From the NCBI RefSeq assembly GCF_905404315.1, contig NC_066266.1:2301501-2365500 (forward strand): a stretch of DNA of 64,000 nucleotides, read 5' to 3'. Position 1 is the first letter of the stretch; each line of letters opens with the position of its first letter. Below are positions 42,447 through 52,870 of the stretch, piece by piece. The notes below the pieces were generated by a model. It worked only from the letters and a program-made list of their open reading frames with translations, was not told the DNA's origin and searched no databases. The stretch comes from Leptidea sinapis (lineage: Eukaryota; Arthropoda; Insecta; Lepidoptera; Pieridae). The translations under genes and the position numbers were made by a program.

Positions 42447-42512
42447 ATGGTCGATGCGTCACTCAGACAGATAGCTCAGCCGGTTTTTGTCCCGCATCGT
42501 GCATAATTTTTG
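42447..42512 (+). repeat. tRNA-like SINE head
   Basis: GGTCGATGCGTCACTCAGAC, AGATAGCTCAGCCGGTTTTT, GTCCCGC. GATAGCTCAGCCGG resembles box A. The GATGCGTCACTC lead is shared with 47133-47215. Confidence 0.5.
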
Positions 42513-43111
42513 ATAAAAATTAAATTTGGATATTTAATCTCAGATGTGAGTGATCACATAAAAAAAACAATTTTTACGTTCCTTTGTTCTTTTTTTACAT
42601 AAATAAAATGCGTTACGAATTAGATTATACTTTCACAGCTATGACAAAAACATCAAACTCCAAAACGAAACAATAAAGAATTGCTAAGTTTTTGTTATCT
42701 GTTAGTAGTCTCAAAGGCATTATTGCGTAAGTGAACACAAATAAAAGTTACGATTTCTTTTCATCGATAAATAAGCATTCCATTGAGTGAGTGCTCCACA
42801 AACAAACCTATTCGCATTATATACGAGCTTGATAACCCGCAGTTTATCTGTTCTATAGTAATTATAGGGCATATGATGTAATGCATGTTTTTCATCGGCT
42901 GGAAGATATGGGATTTGGGGAGTGGTGCAAGTTATAGGAGTAAAACTGTCGACTAAAACATGCACTGTTTGAGTACATTTCGTAGAGTGTGCATAGGAGT
43001 TGGAAAAGCACCAAACTGGGCCCAGTTTTATTTACGGAACATAACGAAAAAAACCGAGAGATTTTACATCTCCTAGTAGCTTCTTTATTATGTGAACCTC
43101 TCAAATGTGAA
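42513..43111. other. Unassigned stretch
   Basis: Minus-strand open frames at 42720-42965 and 42892-43104 have no recognised domain. Confidence 0.4.
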
Positions 43112-43260
43112 AAAACCCGGCCCGGCTTCGCTGTAAAGCCTTTAGGGCTATTAGAAAAAACGAGGTTTTTATTCGGTACTCCGTGTTTACACCCGAGCCC
43201 GATATATGGGCCCCGTTTTGGGGTCTACAATACTCTCCAAAAAAAGTGAATAAACCATAC
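43112..43260 (+). repeat. CCCGGCTTCGCTG-type repeat piece
   Basis: AAAAAACCCGGCCCGGCTTC, GCTGTAAAGCCTTTAGGGC and CACCCGAGCCCGATATATGG, GCCCCGTTTTGGGG are GC-richer than the surroundings and carry the CGGCTTCGC motif frequent at lepidopteran repeat ends. Only a weak link to family P. Confidence 0.35.
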
Positions 43261-43919
43261 CCAGCCTTTCTTTCCCGAATAGTGTCAGCTATAAAAGTAC
43301 TCTCTATATTTTAGAAAATATTTTCTACGTTCTTGCTATTATTAAAACTTGTCTTTATATATTTTTAACCGTGGGTTTATTCTCAAATGAGCAATAAAAA
43401 TTAATATAACAAATTTGCCAACGTTATAAAAAATATTGTATCGTCATTAGTGCTTGTGTGTGCAAATTTTCAAGTAACTTGGAAGTAGAAAAATTAACAT
43501 TTCAAAATTTTAGGTAAACCTAATATAAAGCTATAATTATAGCTTTAATTACGACTAGATGTTTCTATTTTAACTTACAATCCATTCCATCAGGTAAGCT
43601 GAAATTCGTTCGAAATAAAAATAAGTTTTAAACCGCTATCCTCCATGCATTGCACCAAGCGTCCGGATCCATTCACCTTTGTAGCACAACGCGCCGACCT
43701 AATTACAGACGTACAAATTACAATCGTTACGAATTACTCGTAATCTCTGTTATTAAGTGTTTCCTTTTTTCTTGATACACACTTATTTATTTATTCGTGC
43801 TTATCTATAAGACACAGGAAAGGGACTGAAAATATATATACAGTTCGTTGTTACAGGCAAAACTTAGTACCTACTCGGTCAGAAATTAAAAAAGTTTATT
43901 TCCGATAAGTATCATCAAT
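43261..43919. other. Unassigned stretch
   Basis: AGCTATAATTATAGCT, a perfect 16-bp palindrome, lies at about 43530-43545. No other signal. Confidence 0.4.
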
Positions 43920-44190
43920 TTTTTTATTTAAAAGGAGGACAAACGAGTGTACGGGGCTAAGTTAAGTGATCACCGCTGCCCACATTCTCTTGCAACACCA
44001 GAGGAATCACAGGAGGGTTGTCGGCCTGGAATGTATCGTCCCGGAAACACCACACAAGGAAGCTCAATTCCACAGCTTTGTCATATTATGTGGTAGAAAA
44101 TTATTTGAAAACGCCATACATCCAGATTGTGTCGTGTGAAGGTGGCAGCAGGAATCAAGTGAAACAGCTCTTCGGAATACTCCCCATGAT
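43920..44190 (+). repeat. Family B copy, compact
   Basis: AAAAGGAGGACAAACGAGTG, TACGGGGCTAAGTTAAGTGA, TCACCGCTGCCCACATTCTC, TTGCAACACCAGAGGAATCA, CAGGAGGGTTGTCGGCCTGG, CGTCCCGGAAACACCACACA, AGGAAGCTCAATTCCACAGC, CATACATCCAGATTGTG, CGTGTGAAGGTGGCAGCAGG, ACAGCTCTTCGGAATACTCC. The order from head to CTCCCCATGATAC gives a good reference for the family. No inverted ends are evident. Confidence 0.88.
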
Positions 44191-44444
44191 ACATGCTATA
44201 TACGTTAATGCTATACGTGGTATAGAAGGATATAATTAATAATACTATGTTGGTAAATACTAGTATTCAGAGACAAGTTGCCAGTATGCATGTTTGAATC
44301 ATACAATTGATAATCAAAGAATTGAATCTATATAATATATCCTAGTTATATTATATGAGTCATATGAAGAACGAAATATTATATTATACATTACTAGTGT
44401 GTAGGCTGTATGGTGATTAGTATTTTCTTTGATTAACGCGAGTG
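44191..44444. other. Unassigned short stretch
   Basis: Nothing recognised. Confidence 0.4.
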
Positions 44445-44560
44445 TTACACATTTAAATAAAACACTTAAGGACTAAAATGCGTGTAATTGTAACTGTATT
44501 TTTACATTACATTTTTGCGTACAAGTTACGTTTTTATTTGGCAATTTTCTATTATTGCTT
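44445..44560 (+). repeat. Family F fragment
   Basis: AAATAAAACACTTAAGGACT, AAAATGCGTGTAATTGTAAC, TGTATTTTTACATTACATTT, TTGCGTACAAGTTACGTTTT. Similar to 53525-53620 (AATAAAACACATTTTAGAAG, GCGTGTAATTTTAACTGTG). Confidence 0.6.
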
Positions 44561-45047
44561 ATGCATTTTACGTAAGTTAGTTTCTAAATTATAGATATGT
44601 CAATAATTATTAGTTATAGGTACGTTTTTTTTAATTGTTTGGTCACTAAAACTTTAAATGAGGGAGTTTATTTGTTTTTTAAGTAACAAAAATGATAACT
44701 TGAATTACATATTTCAATTGTTTTAGCTAATTTACTGTTTACGGTGTTATTACCAAACAAGTTATTTAAAAAAAACTTGTAACATTTAAACTAAGTCATA
44801 CATTTAGCAGGACTTATTTGAACAAATGTAAACTATTTAAAAGCACGAAATGGTTTGCCAACTATTGCACAATGCAACTTCAAAATGAGATATTGCACAT
44901 GAAATTATTCCAATTTCATATTTTGTTGGCAGCAGCACTGAGCCAATATCGGAAATTATTAATATTATAATATTGTAATTCAAGGTTACCTGTTTTAATT
45001 AACTGGATGGATCTATGTATATGTTGAGTGACATTTTTTCCTTCGGT
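44561..45047. other. Unassigned stretch
   Basis: AT-rich, nothing recognised. Confidence 0.4.
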
Positions 45048-45140
45048 TAAACTACGAAACTACTGAACCGATCGGAATAATAGTTATACCATAAGGAGCG
45101 TGTATACCGTTACGGAGGTACAATTTATGGTGATTACTTA
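45048..45140 (+). repeat. Family N repeat
   Basis: AAACTACGAAACTACTGAAC, CGATCGGAATAATAGTTATA, CCATAAGGAGCGTGTATACC, CAATTTATGGTGATTACTTA. Aligns with 50610-50712. Confidence 0.65.
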
Positions 45141-45149
45141 CATAAAAAA

Positions 45150-45290
45150 TTAGAGCTCGTGAGAAGAACATACAACAAACTCAACGGCCACTATTTTCAA
45201 TCAAATAGAGTATTTTTTACAATGGATAAGATGCACAATCTAATGTAAAAACTAAGTAACAATTACACGCATTTTGATCCTTTACAATGT
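45150..45290 (-). mobile_element. LINE 3' region fragment
   Basis: GAGCTCGTGAGAAGAACATA, CAACAAACTCAACGGCCACT, ATTTTCAATCAAATAGAGTA, TTTTTTACAATGG. The first block recurs at 19233-19262; it is the untranslated end of the same LINE. Confidence 0.6.
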
Positions 45291-45589
45291 TTTATATAAA
45301 TGTGTAACACCATAGACAATCAAAGCTATAGACAGCACAGCCAAAAAACAGTTATTATTCAAGTACTTTATTGATACTTCTAAGAGTCTTGAGCTTCTTG
45401 TTACCTGGACCTCTAAGAAGTTACCTGCTGTCGCGAAATTCTTTTGTCGAAAGAAATTGTTGCATTCTTGCGATTTGTTTGAAATTTCTCCGAAATACAA
45501 ATCAATCATTATAACAATTGAGTTGGGCAAAGTGTATTTATACAGTAACGTGTACTTAACATGATTTAAAAAAAAATAATTATATATTA
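45291..45589. other. Unassigned stretch
   Basis: An 82-codon minus-strand frame (45282-45530) starts with a plausible Met but has no domain; part overlaps the LINE end. Confidence 0.35.
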
Positions 45590-45725
45590 CTAGCTGCCCG
45601 CGACTTCGTCCGCATACATAAAGGGTTTTAAAAATAATAAGCCAAGGAATTGAAGATTATCTCGTGTCCTATTCTAGTTCCGGTTCCCGTTTTCGCTCCT
45701 GTTCCTAACATATTATATGAATCTT
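45590..45725 (+). repeat. CTAGCTGCCCGCGACTTCGTCC repeat
   Basis: ACTAGCTGCCCGCGACTTCG, TCCGCATACATAAAGGGTTT followed by CTCGTGTCCTATTCTAGTTC. This start is characteristic of a frequent lepidopteran repeat, related to 22063. Confidence 0.6.
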
Positions 45726-46110
45726 ATTTGGAAGAAGATTTCTATGGCAAACTAAACCTACTATTGGTATAATTATAGCTCATTGACGTGAATTTCAGTT
45801 TTTCAAAAAACCATGGATTTTTCCGTGATAAAATGTACCCTTGACCTTTCCCAAGCTCTATCGAATCTATCTGCAATGCTGTCCAACAGCGTATTTATCA
45901 ATTTAATTTTAAATACATTTTTTTAAGTTTGGCAACACTCCTCAGGGTATGAACATACACACCGACAAGGAAGCTGATTAGCAAATCAACTAACGCATAG
46001 TACACGGTGCGAAGTGTTTGTTGCATATTTTAGCTGATAAAATTTACTAAAACTAGCTCTCAACCCATAGTGCAATACAAATTATAGTTTACTCGCAATT
46101 ACTGTGACCA
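45726..46110. other. Unassigned stretch
   Basis: Nothing recognised. Confidence 0.35.
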
Positions 46111-46403
46111 CCAGTGGCATCCGGTGCAAAGGAGGCTCCTTTGCAACGGATGCCGGCTAGATTATGGGTACCACAACGGTGCCTATTTCTGCCGTGAAGC
46201 AGTAATGTGTAAAACATTACTGTGTTTCGGCGTAAAGGGCGCCGTAGCTAGTAAAATTACTGGGCAAATGAGACTTAACATCTTATGTCTCAATTTGACG
46301 AACACAATTGAGCTGCCGCAATTTTTGAAAAAAGATTTTTGGGTTTTTTTATCATCAGCTGAACGTTCTGCACGTCCCGTCCCTTTTTTCATTAAAAAAA
46401 AAC
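46111..46403 (+). mobile_element. Family A copy with inverted duplication at the 5' end
   Basis: After CCAGTG the head carries GCATCCGGTGCAAAGGAG, then GCTCCTTTGCAACGGATGC: the normal CTCCTTTGCA..GGATGCC is preceded by its own inverted copy. Then ATTATGGGTACCACAACGGT, GAAGCAGTAATGTGTAAAAC, GGGCGCCGTAGCTAGTAAAA, GAGACTTAACATCTTATGTC. The 3' hairpin and the GGGCAGGGCGTATCAATTAC segment are deleted (GAGCTGCCGCAATTTTTG...), ending GTCCCTTTTTTCATTAAAAA. The plus-strand open frame across it is accidental. Confidence 0.92.
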
Positions 46404-47132
46404 TAAAACATGAGAAAAATGTTTGATATCGCACTCACAACCTGTTGCTCGAGAGACTAACTCGAATTCCAATCAAGCAGTGGTCTCGTCATTAGGGCTA
46501 ACACGCGATATCTTAACAGATAATTAATGCTATGAGTTATTTCTTATTAATGATCTCATTACTGTGATAGTTATGTGTGAATGGTGATATATATGATAGC
46601 GGTATTGTGTTATTATAAAGACTCAGTGAAGGAACTCTTTGACCTGTGACCGTAAGTTTGGTGATAAAGGATATACAGACTTCTTTTAACGTTGTTAAAC
46701 TAAACAATTTGTTATTTTAAAGTGATAACTCTCACTTCTGTGATTAATTATTATAAATGTGTTTTTATTGTAACTGTGTTAATTATTATTTCCTTGGGGT
46801 TCATCGGCACAACAACTCATAAAAGAGTTATCCAGGCATCTAACCGATTTAACAGGTGACCCAAGATCTGTCAAAGGATAAGTTTGGCCATACAAAGAGG
46901 TAACGTTGCCAGCTACATGCTAACGGCACCTTACCTGCCAGCAGCTTTCTTAATGATATTTACTATTTGTAATTAATTAATTTTATTAGATTATTTAAGT
47001 TTTATTTTATTATTTTTTATAGTGTTATTAATTAATAAGTCGTATGTGAATAATTTGAAATAACTGTAAAGTAGATCTTGTAGAATGTAGATGGAGCCAA
47101 AAACTGAGAGTTGAACAAGACATACCAAGATT
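46404..47132. other. Unassigned stretch
   Basis: The sequence CTCGAGAGACTAACTCGAAT near 46450 is tRNA-like in flavour but lacks a box B. Nothing else seen. Confidence 0.35.
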
Positions 47133-47215
47133 TACGATCCATGCGTCACTCGATCGGTTGGCTCAGTTGAAAAGAGCCCTGCAGACGAAAGCAGAGAGGC
47201 GTGGGCTTAATGCGT
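47133..47215 (+). repeat. tRNA-like SINE head
   Basis: GATCCATGCGTCACTCGATC, GGTTGGCTCAGTTGAAAAGA, GCCCTGCAGACGAAAGCAGA. TTGGCTCAGTTG.AAAGAGC is a good box A / D-arm; the lead ATGCGTCACTC is shared with 42447. No tRNA cloverleaf is complete. Confidence 0.6.
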
Positions 47216-47429
47216 AGTTAAACTAATCATTATAAGTTGAGCTGTCTTCTACTAGTAAGTAAAATATAAGAAGAAATGTTTTAATTTGTCAACGGGGTGT
47301 AGTACGGGGCATGCTCAAAATTTGACAAATTCATAAAGTAAGTCAACCAATAATAAGAAACATTAGAAAAGTGAAACGCGCTTTTTTGAATCCATGTCGT
47401 AATAATGTTCCTTTAAAAACCTTAGCGTT

Positions 47430-47690
47430 TCACCTGATTCCTGTCGCCGAATTCAACCTTCGCACGGCACCATCTGGATGTGTGGCGTTCCTCCACAGTG
47501 CGATTTTCATGGAATTTCGCACCAACGCGCTATAAAACTGCCTACTACCTACTAAAAAAAAGCGCGTTTACCTTTCTTAAAGGCCGGCAACGCTCCTGTA
47601 ATTCTTCTAGTGTTGCAGGACAATGTGGGCGACGGTGATCACTTAACAGCAGGCCCATACCCTCGTTTGTCCTTCCATAATAAATCTTTC
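47430..47690 (-). repeat. Family B copy
   Basis: On the minus strand head to tail: GGACAAACGAGGGTATGGGC, GTGATCACCGTCGCCCACAT, TGTCCTGCAACACTAGAAGA, CAGGAGCGTTGCCGGCCTTT, AAGAAAGGTAAACGCGCTTT, GTGGAGGAACGCCACACATC, CAGATGGTGCCGTGCGAAGG, GAATTCGGCGACAGGAATCA. There is a deletion of the middle (CGTCCCGGAAACACC and GCTCATTCCACAGC). Confidence 0.88.
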
Positions 47691-48149
47691 CAAAACTCCC
47701 TTTTAAGGTAAAGATTGATGTGAGCTAATAAAAAAAGACAGTGGTTATTGAATATACACCTTATGGAATATATACGCACATAATTTCATCTATAAACTTT
47801 TCTAGTCAATCTTCGTCATTAATTCTCACACATGACGAAACATACTAAGCGGTAATTTAAAAATGTACAAACAAAACAATTTTTCCTTTTGTGAAAATCA
47901 GCTACCAATAGTAACATTAAAGATGGCTTCAATTGGTAGTACATTCTCAACGAGCGCCAGTGTCTTACATTAATGCCACACAGACTTCCCTGTTTAAGTC
48001 GGAGTTACCAAGGAATCGTGTATACGCATTTTATTTATTACTATACTATAAGAACATGGTACAGTCAACGCCATAATTCGATTCGCAATAGTTTCGATAT
48101 TATTTTACTTTTTTATTGAAATTGTAAGTCATAGCGACCGGTTAACTTA
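47691..48149. other. Unassigned stretch
   Basis: Nothing recognised. Confidence 0.4.
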
Positions 48150-48470
48150 TATAATACTAGCTGACCCAGCAAACGTTCTATTGCCATATAGAGTAATTAA
48201 TAAAAATTTCAATACTTAATTAAAATTCTTGGGGTATACAAAATAGATGACGACGGATTCTCAGACCTACCAAATATATCGTACAACAATTATTGTAGTG
48301 GATTGCCTTCTTGCAACCCTATTGCGGATCTGTGGATGGAACAGAATAATATATAAATTGCGATACAAAATAGCTGTTGATCGTAGACGGCGTTTGAAGT
48401 TGTTTATATTTTTAATGCTGAATCATAATAACATAATAAAAAAAAATTTAGGGGTTACTCTCTTCATTCA
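48150..48470 (+). repeat. Family O copy, longest
   Basis: Starts ATAATACTAGCTGACCCAGC, AAACGTTCTATTGCCATATA, GAGTAATTAATAAAAATTTC and continues TCAGACCTACCAAATATATC, GCGGATCTGTGGATGGAACA, GAATAATATATAAATTGCGA, TGTTGATCGTAGACGGCG, GAATCATAATAACATAATAA. The TACTAGCTGACCC..CAAACGTTGTTTTGCC start is a repeat found broadly in arthropods. The open frames at 48247-48732 lie on it and are not supported as genes. Confidence 0.75.
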
Positions 48471-49014
48471 GGGGTACGAAAAATAGTTATTGACCGATTC
48501 TCAAACACACCCGATATGCTTACAAAATTTAAGTGTGTGCAATTTTTACTTGCACGGTGTAATTGCATTGAAATTTACTTTACACGAACTTTATACGATA
48601 TTACATACGGTCGTACCGCGTCCAGCTATGTCAACATGTAAAAAGGGTTGTGATGCTTTGGAGTGTAAAGGTTTTGTTGATGTTTTGTGTTCACACTATA
48701 GTGGATCATATAATTATCAATGTTCAGGATAGCAAGAAAAAATATTTAGAAAGATGAATGCGGAAAAAAGGCTAGTTGGCAGCATTTATGTCGGCATTCT
48801 AACTGCGACGGCGACATAAGGAATCAAAGTCCGCAAACCCCAAGTACATATAATGCAACAATGCCTAGACATGGCAAGTCAAGGAATCAAAAATAATGAG
48901 ACAAAATAGTGAGCCATAGAAATTCGGCTGAATGGTCTCGTACTATACTACTAATAGTTACTATACGGTAACTATGTGCCTGGTTTTTACGAAATGGTGT
49001 CATGTTTTCGGGAT
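48471..49014. other. Possible continuation of family O, then unassigned
   Basis: GACCGATTCTCAAACACACC at 48493 repeats the internal GACGGATTCTCAGACCTACC motif of family O, so a partial duplication may continue to about 48730. A second open frame there (48490-48732) has no known domain. Confidence 0.4.
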
Positions 49015-49182
49015 CATATCGCGATAAGTTGCTACTTGTTGTTAGGCCCCCCACAAGATGGACCAACCATCTGGTTACGTTGGATGAGGGCAGCGCAGGA
49101 CCGATCGTCGTGGAAGTCTTTGGGGGAGGCTTTATCCAGCAGTGGACGTCATCCGGCTGATGATGATGATGATGATGAAGTT
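49015..49182 (+). pseudogene. RTE-type retrotransposon 3' end
   Basis: GGCCCCCCACAAGATGGACC, then a frame encoding WLRWMRAAQDRSSWKSLGEA, after which a one-base loss shifts FVQQWTSSG out of frame. TGATGATGATGATGATGATG at 49159-49180 is the characteristic RTE 3' microsatellite. Part of the segment before RWMRAAQ is deleted compared with 35.3 kb. Confidence 0.85.
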
Positions 49183-49764
49183 GCAACTTTAGTCTATTGT
49201 CGACTTTCTAATAAATACAATAAAACGTGAAAATTATAAGCCATGTATTATTGGAACAGTAGAGGAGGAAACTATAAGGATCCTTAAAAGCTGATTGATA
49301 TAATTGTTATGCAAAATTTTGCGTCTTTTTATAATCCTAAAATTCGGATGAGTAAAAAATAACTTCGAATATTTCATTTATTACGTTGACTGTACCTTAG
49401 CTAGGACTGGTTTAAATGCGTAGGCGCAGACTGGCCACGAACCAGGAATGGCTTTAGATTGTGATGATAAAGGACTTATGCCCAGTTGTATTCTTTTGAA
49501 TAATCTTCAAGTTACATCTGATGTAACATGCATTAAAAGATTTTTGTTAGTGAGAATTTAAAGTTCTGAACCATTTGAAGATACCAAATCACTTGCTTGA
49601 CTATCCATCTGCAAGTGTATCTAGGTATGCATGTAAATGTATGTGAATACCACCGCCTATTTAAAATACTCGATGTGCTCCTATCCCTAGAGTAATAAAT
49701 AAAATAAAATATAACATTATTAAAAATAGCTCTACTTAACTAATCATTTATTTAAAATATTTTA
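49183..49764. other. Unassigned stretch
   Basis: 49418-49480 (GCGTAGGCGCAGACTGGCCA, GATTGTGATGATAAAGGACT) may be retroelement-derived; not enough to assign. Confidence 0.35.
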
Positions 49765-49996
49765 TATCATGGAACCAGAACATTTTCTTAATGATACCAT
49801 AGGCTGTGAATAGAGCGAACGCCCTCAGACTGTTAAATTATAAATTTTACTAAACGATATTAAATATATTGAAACTAAATTAAGAAAAAAAAACGCGCTG
49901 ATATTCTACTCAGATAGATCGAATAGATAGTAGTTCTATGACGTTATAAGTGTTTTTAAATCCTATTTTGAATAAAAATATTTGAATTTGAAAAAA
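49765..49996 (+). mobile_element. Jockey/CR1-type LINE 3' end
   Basis: CATTTTCTTAATGATACCAT, GAATAGAGCGAACGCCCTCA, AAAAAAAAACGCGCTGATAT, TCTACTCAGATAGATCG, TTTTTAAATCCTATTTTGAA, TAAAAATATTTGAATTTGAA. Colinear with 30255-30474. Ends in an A-rich tail. Confidence 0.8.
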
Positions 49997-50599
49997 ATAA
50001 AAGAAGGAACCTCAACATACAATTTCAGCACAGCCAAATAGCCACTAGCATTAAGTAATAAACTCAAAAAGTTACTTCTGGAAATATTACTAGCAGCGGA
50101 AATCACATACCATTAAGATGCATTAAAAACTACATAATAAAACCGTACAGACAACATCCCGTGCCAGTATTATATGAGTACTTTTTACTAATATATCAAT
50201 ATTTACACGTGAAATTCGATTTAACAGCTGAGTGAACTTAAAACTCCCCATAATCACTCTAAATTATGAATTATTGTGGCAGAGACCACCGGAGAGTGAA
50301 TACAGTCACGCACAGAAGAGTTTTGTGACTAATTCTTATAAATGAATACTTTTAGGCACTAGTTAGTTACATACAAGGTATATGCTTTACACTTTACACG
50401 TAAGTACATATATTGTATATAGTGTAAAGTAAAATCCACGTACGTAGGATTTTGATAGGAAAAATAATAATGTATGTAATTAACATTTATAACATTAATA
50501 CGTATAATGAAATAGAGCACGTTATGAATATGACTATCGTTTTATAATATTTTTGAGACCAAATACAACATCTTTCTCTAATAAATGGCCATTTTTTAA
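49997..50599. other. Unassigned stretch
   Basis: An imperfect hairpin around TTTACACT ... AGTGTAAA lies at 50388-50431. Nothing else recognised. Confidence 0.4.
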
Positions 50600-50712
50600 C
50601 TTCCGTTGTACTGCGAAACTACTGAACCGATCGAAATAATACTAACAAGATGAAACGTGTTCCGGAGAAGCTTAGTAAATAATTTATGGTGATTACTTGT
50701 ACGGAACCTACC
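50600..50712 (+). repeat. Family N repeat
   Basis: CTTCCGTTGTACTGCGAAAC, TACTGAACCGATCGAAATAA, GATGAAACGTGTTCCGGAGA, AATTTATGGTGATTACTTGT, ACGGAACCTACC. Confidence 0.65.
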
Positions 50713-51050
50713 TATATATTCGCAACACAAATTATTCAGTCAATTACATTATACATATGACAATTCATGCAATGAGCGGGCGTAGAGTACTTAATTTGTA
50801 TGGCAAAATAACGTTTGCCGAGTCAGCACTTATATAAATATGGTACGACATGAGTAAAAAATCACGTACCACGTACACACACCACCATTAAATTCCGATA
50901 GTACATTCATAACTATTTTGGTGCTGCAAATAGCATAGCTGCAGTTGATCAATTTCCATCTCATGATGTTCGTTCGTTAATATCAAATACAAATCAATAT
51001 GTTTGCATGGATTTTTTTGCATAAGTGACGTCACGATTAACTCACTTATA
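50713..51050. other. Unassigned stretch
   Basis: Nothing recognised. Confidence 0.4.
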
Positions 51051-51200
51051 TTTTGGAGGCTTTCTTGCACAGAATACCGGCTAGAACTGCAACTTTTTCT
51101 TCAGTGAAGCAGTAATGTACAAAATTTATTGTGTTTTGATGTGAAGGACGCATTAGTCTGATTTAACATCTTTTCTCTCAAAAGTGAAAAGCAATTGAAC
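51051..51200 (+). mobile_element. Family A copy, heavily decayed
   Basis: TTTTGGAGGCTTTCTTGCAC, AGAATACCGGCTAGAACTGC, TTCAGTGAAGCAGTAATGTA, TTATTGTGTTTTGATGTGAA, GGACGC, GTCTGATTTAACATCTTTTC. Multiple deletions; the 3' half is not recognisable. It is the most diverged copy in the window. Confidence 0.75.
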
Positions 51201-51580
51201 AGTCAAATAAATTTTAACAGCGTTTCTCGTTTGTATATAACAAAAATATTGTTATGATAACTCTTTTTCACACGACTGTACTTGCATACTTTGTTTCGTG
51301 TTCATATGTTTTTTAATTTTAAAATAACATGTTAGGGGTAAGTTATCACCAGCGGTTTTAAAACATTGATAAATTTGACACTTGCTCTTGTAAACTAAAG
51401 ATAAACCCTACCTAAGTGACAAACACAGGTGACTTTCTTCAGGTTATGATAAAGGGATGACTGGCTATGAAACCTTTTACGATGAAATGATTCATACTTG
51501 AAATTATTACTTGTCTTTTTAATATTATTCATTGTTAAAATGAGCCAATGGTTAATTTAAAAGTACTTGCAATCAGGAAA
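51201..51580. other. Unassigned stretch
   Basis: Nothing recognised. Confidence 0.4.
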
Positions 51581-51625
51581 CTGTAGAATGAAATGATCTA
51601 AAGTTTTTTAGAGTTCATTCTACAG
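51581..51625. repeat. Short near-perfect hairpin
   Basis: CTGTAGAATGAA at 51581-51592 pairs exactly with TTCATTCTACAG at 51614-51625. An inner stem TCTAAA (51597-51602) / TTTAGA (51607-51612) follows after a small asymmetric loop. It lies outside the recognised repeats. The total stem of 18 bp is short for a canonical animal miRNA precursor. Confidence 0.85.
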
Positions 51626-52734
51626 TGTGTTGTCTTTGCATAACTTAAATAAAACACTCGTATAAAGATCATAGTAGGTACTATGCAATATTACTTTTAT
51701 AATAATACATAAAGCCAAGACTTGGAAACCGAAAAAAGAATTTTAGAGCTTATCGTGTATGTAAAGATCATTTTAGTCATATTTACTCTACTTTGAATTG
51801 TGTCATTTCTCTGTACACAGTTTAATATTTGTTGATATAAACCTAATCATTTTTTACAATATAGCACGAAATATTATATAGTGAGCGGGTCTAACATTTG
51901 GTAAGTACGCTCAATTTGCTTCGATTGGAAAAGACCAAAATTTAATACTGGTACCAAGCCTTGCAAGACATCATTCAAGATTCAAAAGTGTCGTTACCAT
52001 TCGACATGGATTACTTCAAAAAAGCTTAGTTGATTTGAGTGATTTTGTTCAACCAAGCTTACTGTTAAAGATCAAAATACGAGCGCTGCCTACAAACTTT
52101 TCCATTCAATATTGTATTTTGTTATATTATGACTTAAAAATGCATGAAAAAAGTACATTTCCACACCCACCATCAAGAAACCTCTCACATAAAACCACTC
52201 CGCAACAACTGTATGTAAATTTTGTAATTTATATGGAAGTATTCGGTCGGACCAAACTTCAAAGCAGGACGCTCGAAGTCAAATTATAATAATAATAAAG
52301 AAGGCGCGTGTCCGTCTATCACCTGCGTGGGGTGTGCCTTTTGAAAAATCGTTGCCGAAATATGTGTAGGGCCCGCATACTTTTTGAATTCAGCTGACAA
52401 ATTTTTATGTAACATTTAAGGAATAGTGTCATATTAATAACTTTTTTATGGGAGTCATTGTTCACGAGAAGATAATCCAACTGACGATTAGTAGCTTTAT
52501 CGAATTAAATATCACAGCAAAAATAGTTAATATTTGTGTAACTATTATACTTATGTATAATATTATGTTATATTTATAAATACAATTGAAAAATACTTTC
52601 AATTTAAATGGATAAAAAAACAATTCAATTTGTCAATTAATAAGTGGCACCGCATACATTCGCAACGCAACATTTCATAATTAAACTGTCAACACTGTCA
52701 CATTTAGCCCTAGAGTGCATTGAATAAACGCACA
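51626..52734. other. Unassigned stretch
   Basis: An 84-codon frame at 52035-52289 has no domain recognised. No shared repeat. Confidence 0.4.
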
Positions 52735-52870
52735 CATACACACACACGCGCGCCTTTTGTCCATCGGGGTAGGCAACAGAATGCCATTTGCTTCTATCCT
52801 TTTAAACCTCACACGCTCTACATTCATTACTCTTTTCATACATGCTCGTCGGTTCCACATTAATAAATAA
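52735..52870 (-). repeat. Probable retroelement piece with a CA run
   Basis: CACACATACACACACACGCG at 52732-52751, then TTTTGTCCATCGGGGTAGGC, CATTTGCTTCTATCC, CACACGCTCTACATTCATTA, CATACATGCTCGTCGGTTCC. I recognise the CCATCGGGGTAGGC and CTCGTCGGTTCC pairing as a recurrent lepidopteran repeat. Only one copy is seen here. Confidence 0.45.

Noticed and set aside
43530..43545. AGCTATAATTATAGCT palindrome as a regulatory operator
   Set aside because: A 16-bp AT-rich palindrome can easily arise by chance here.
46124..46426. 100-codon open frame
   Set aside because: It lies entirely on a family A copy, and the corresponding frame is broken in other copies.
48247..48732. Two consecutive open frames of about 80 codons
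   Set aside because: The first matches family O non-coding repeat; the second has no domain and similar repeat motifs.
48887..49186. 99-codon minus-strand frame beginning with His-rich sequence
   Set aside because: It is the antisense of the RTE tail with its TGATGA repeat; the His run is simply ATCATCATC read in reverse.
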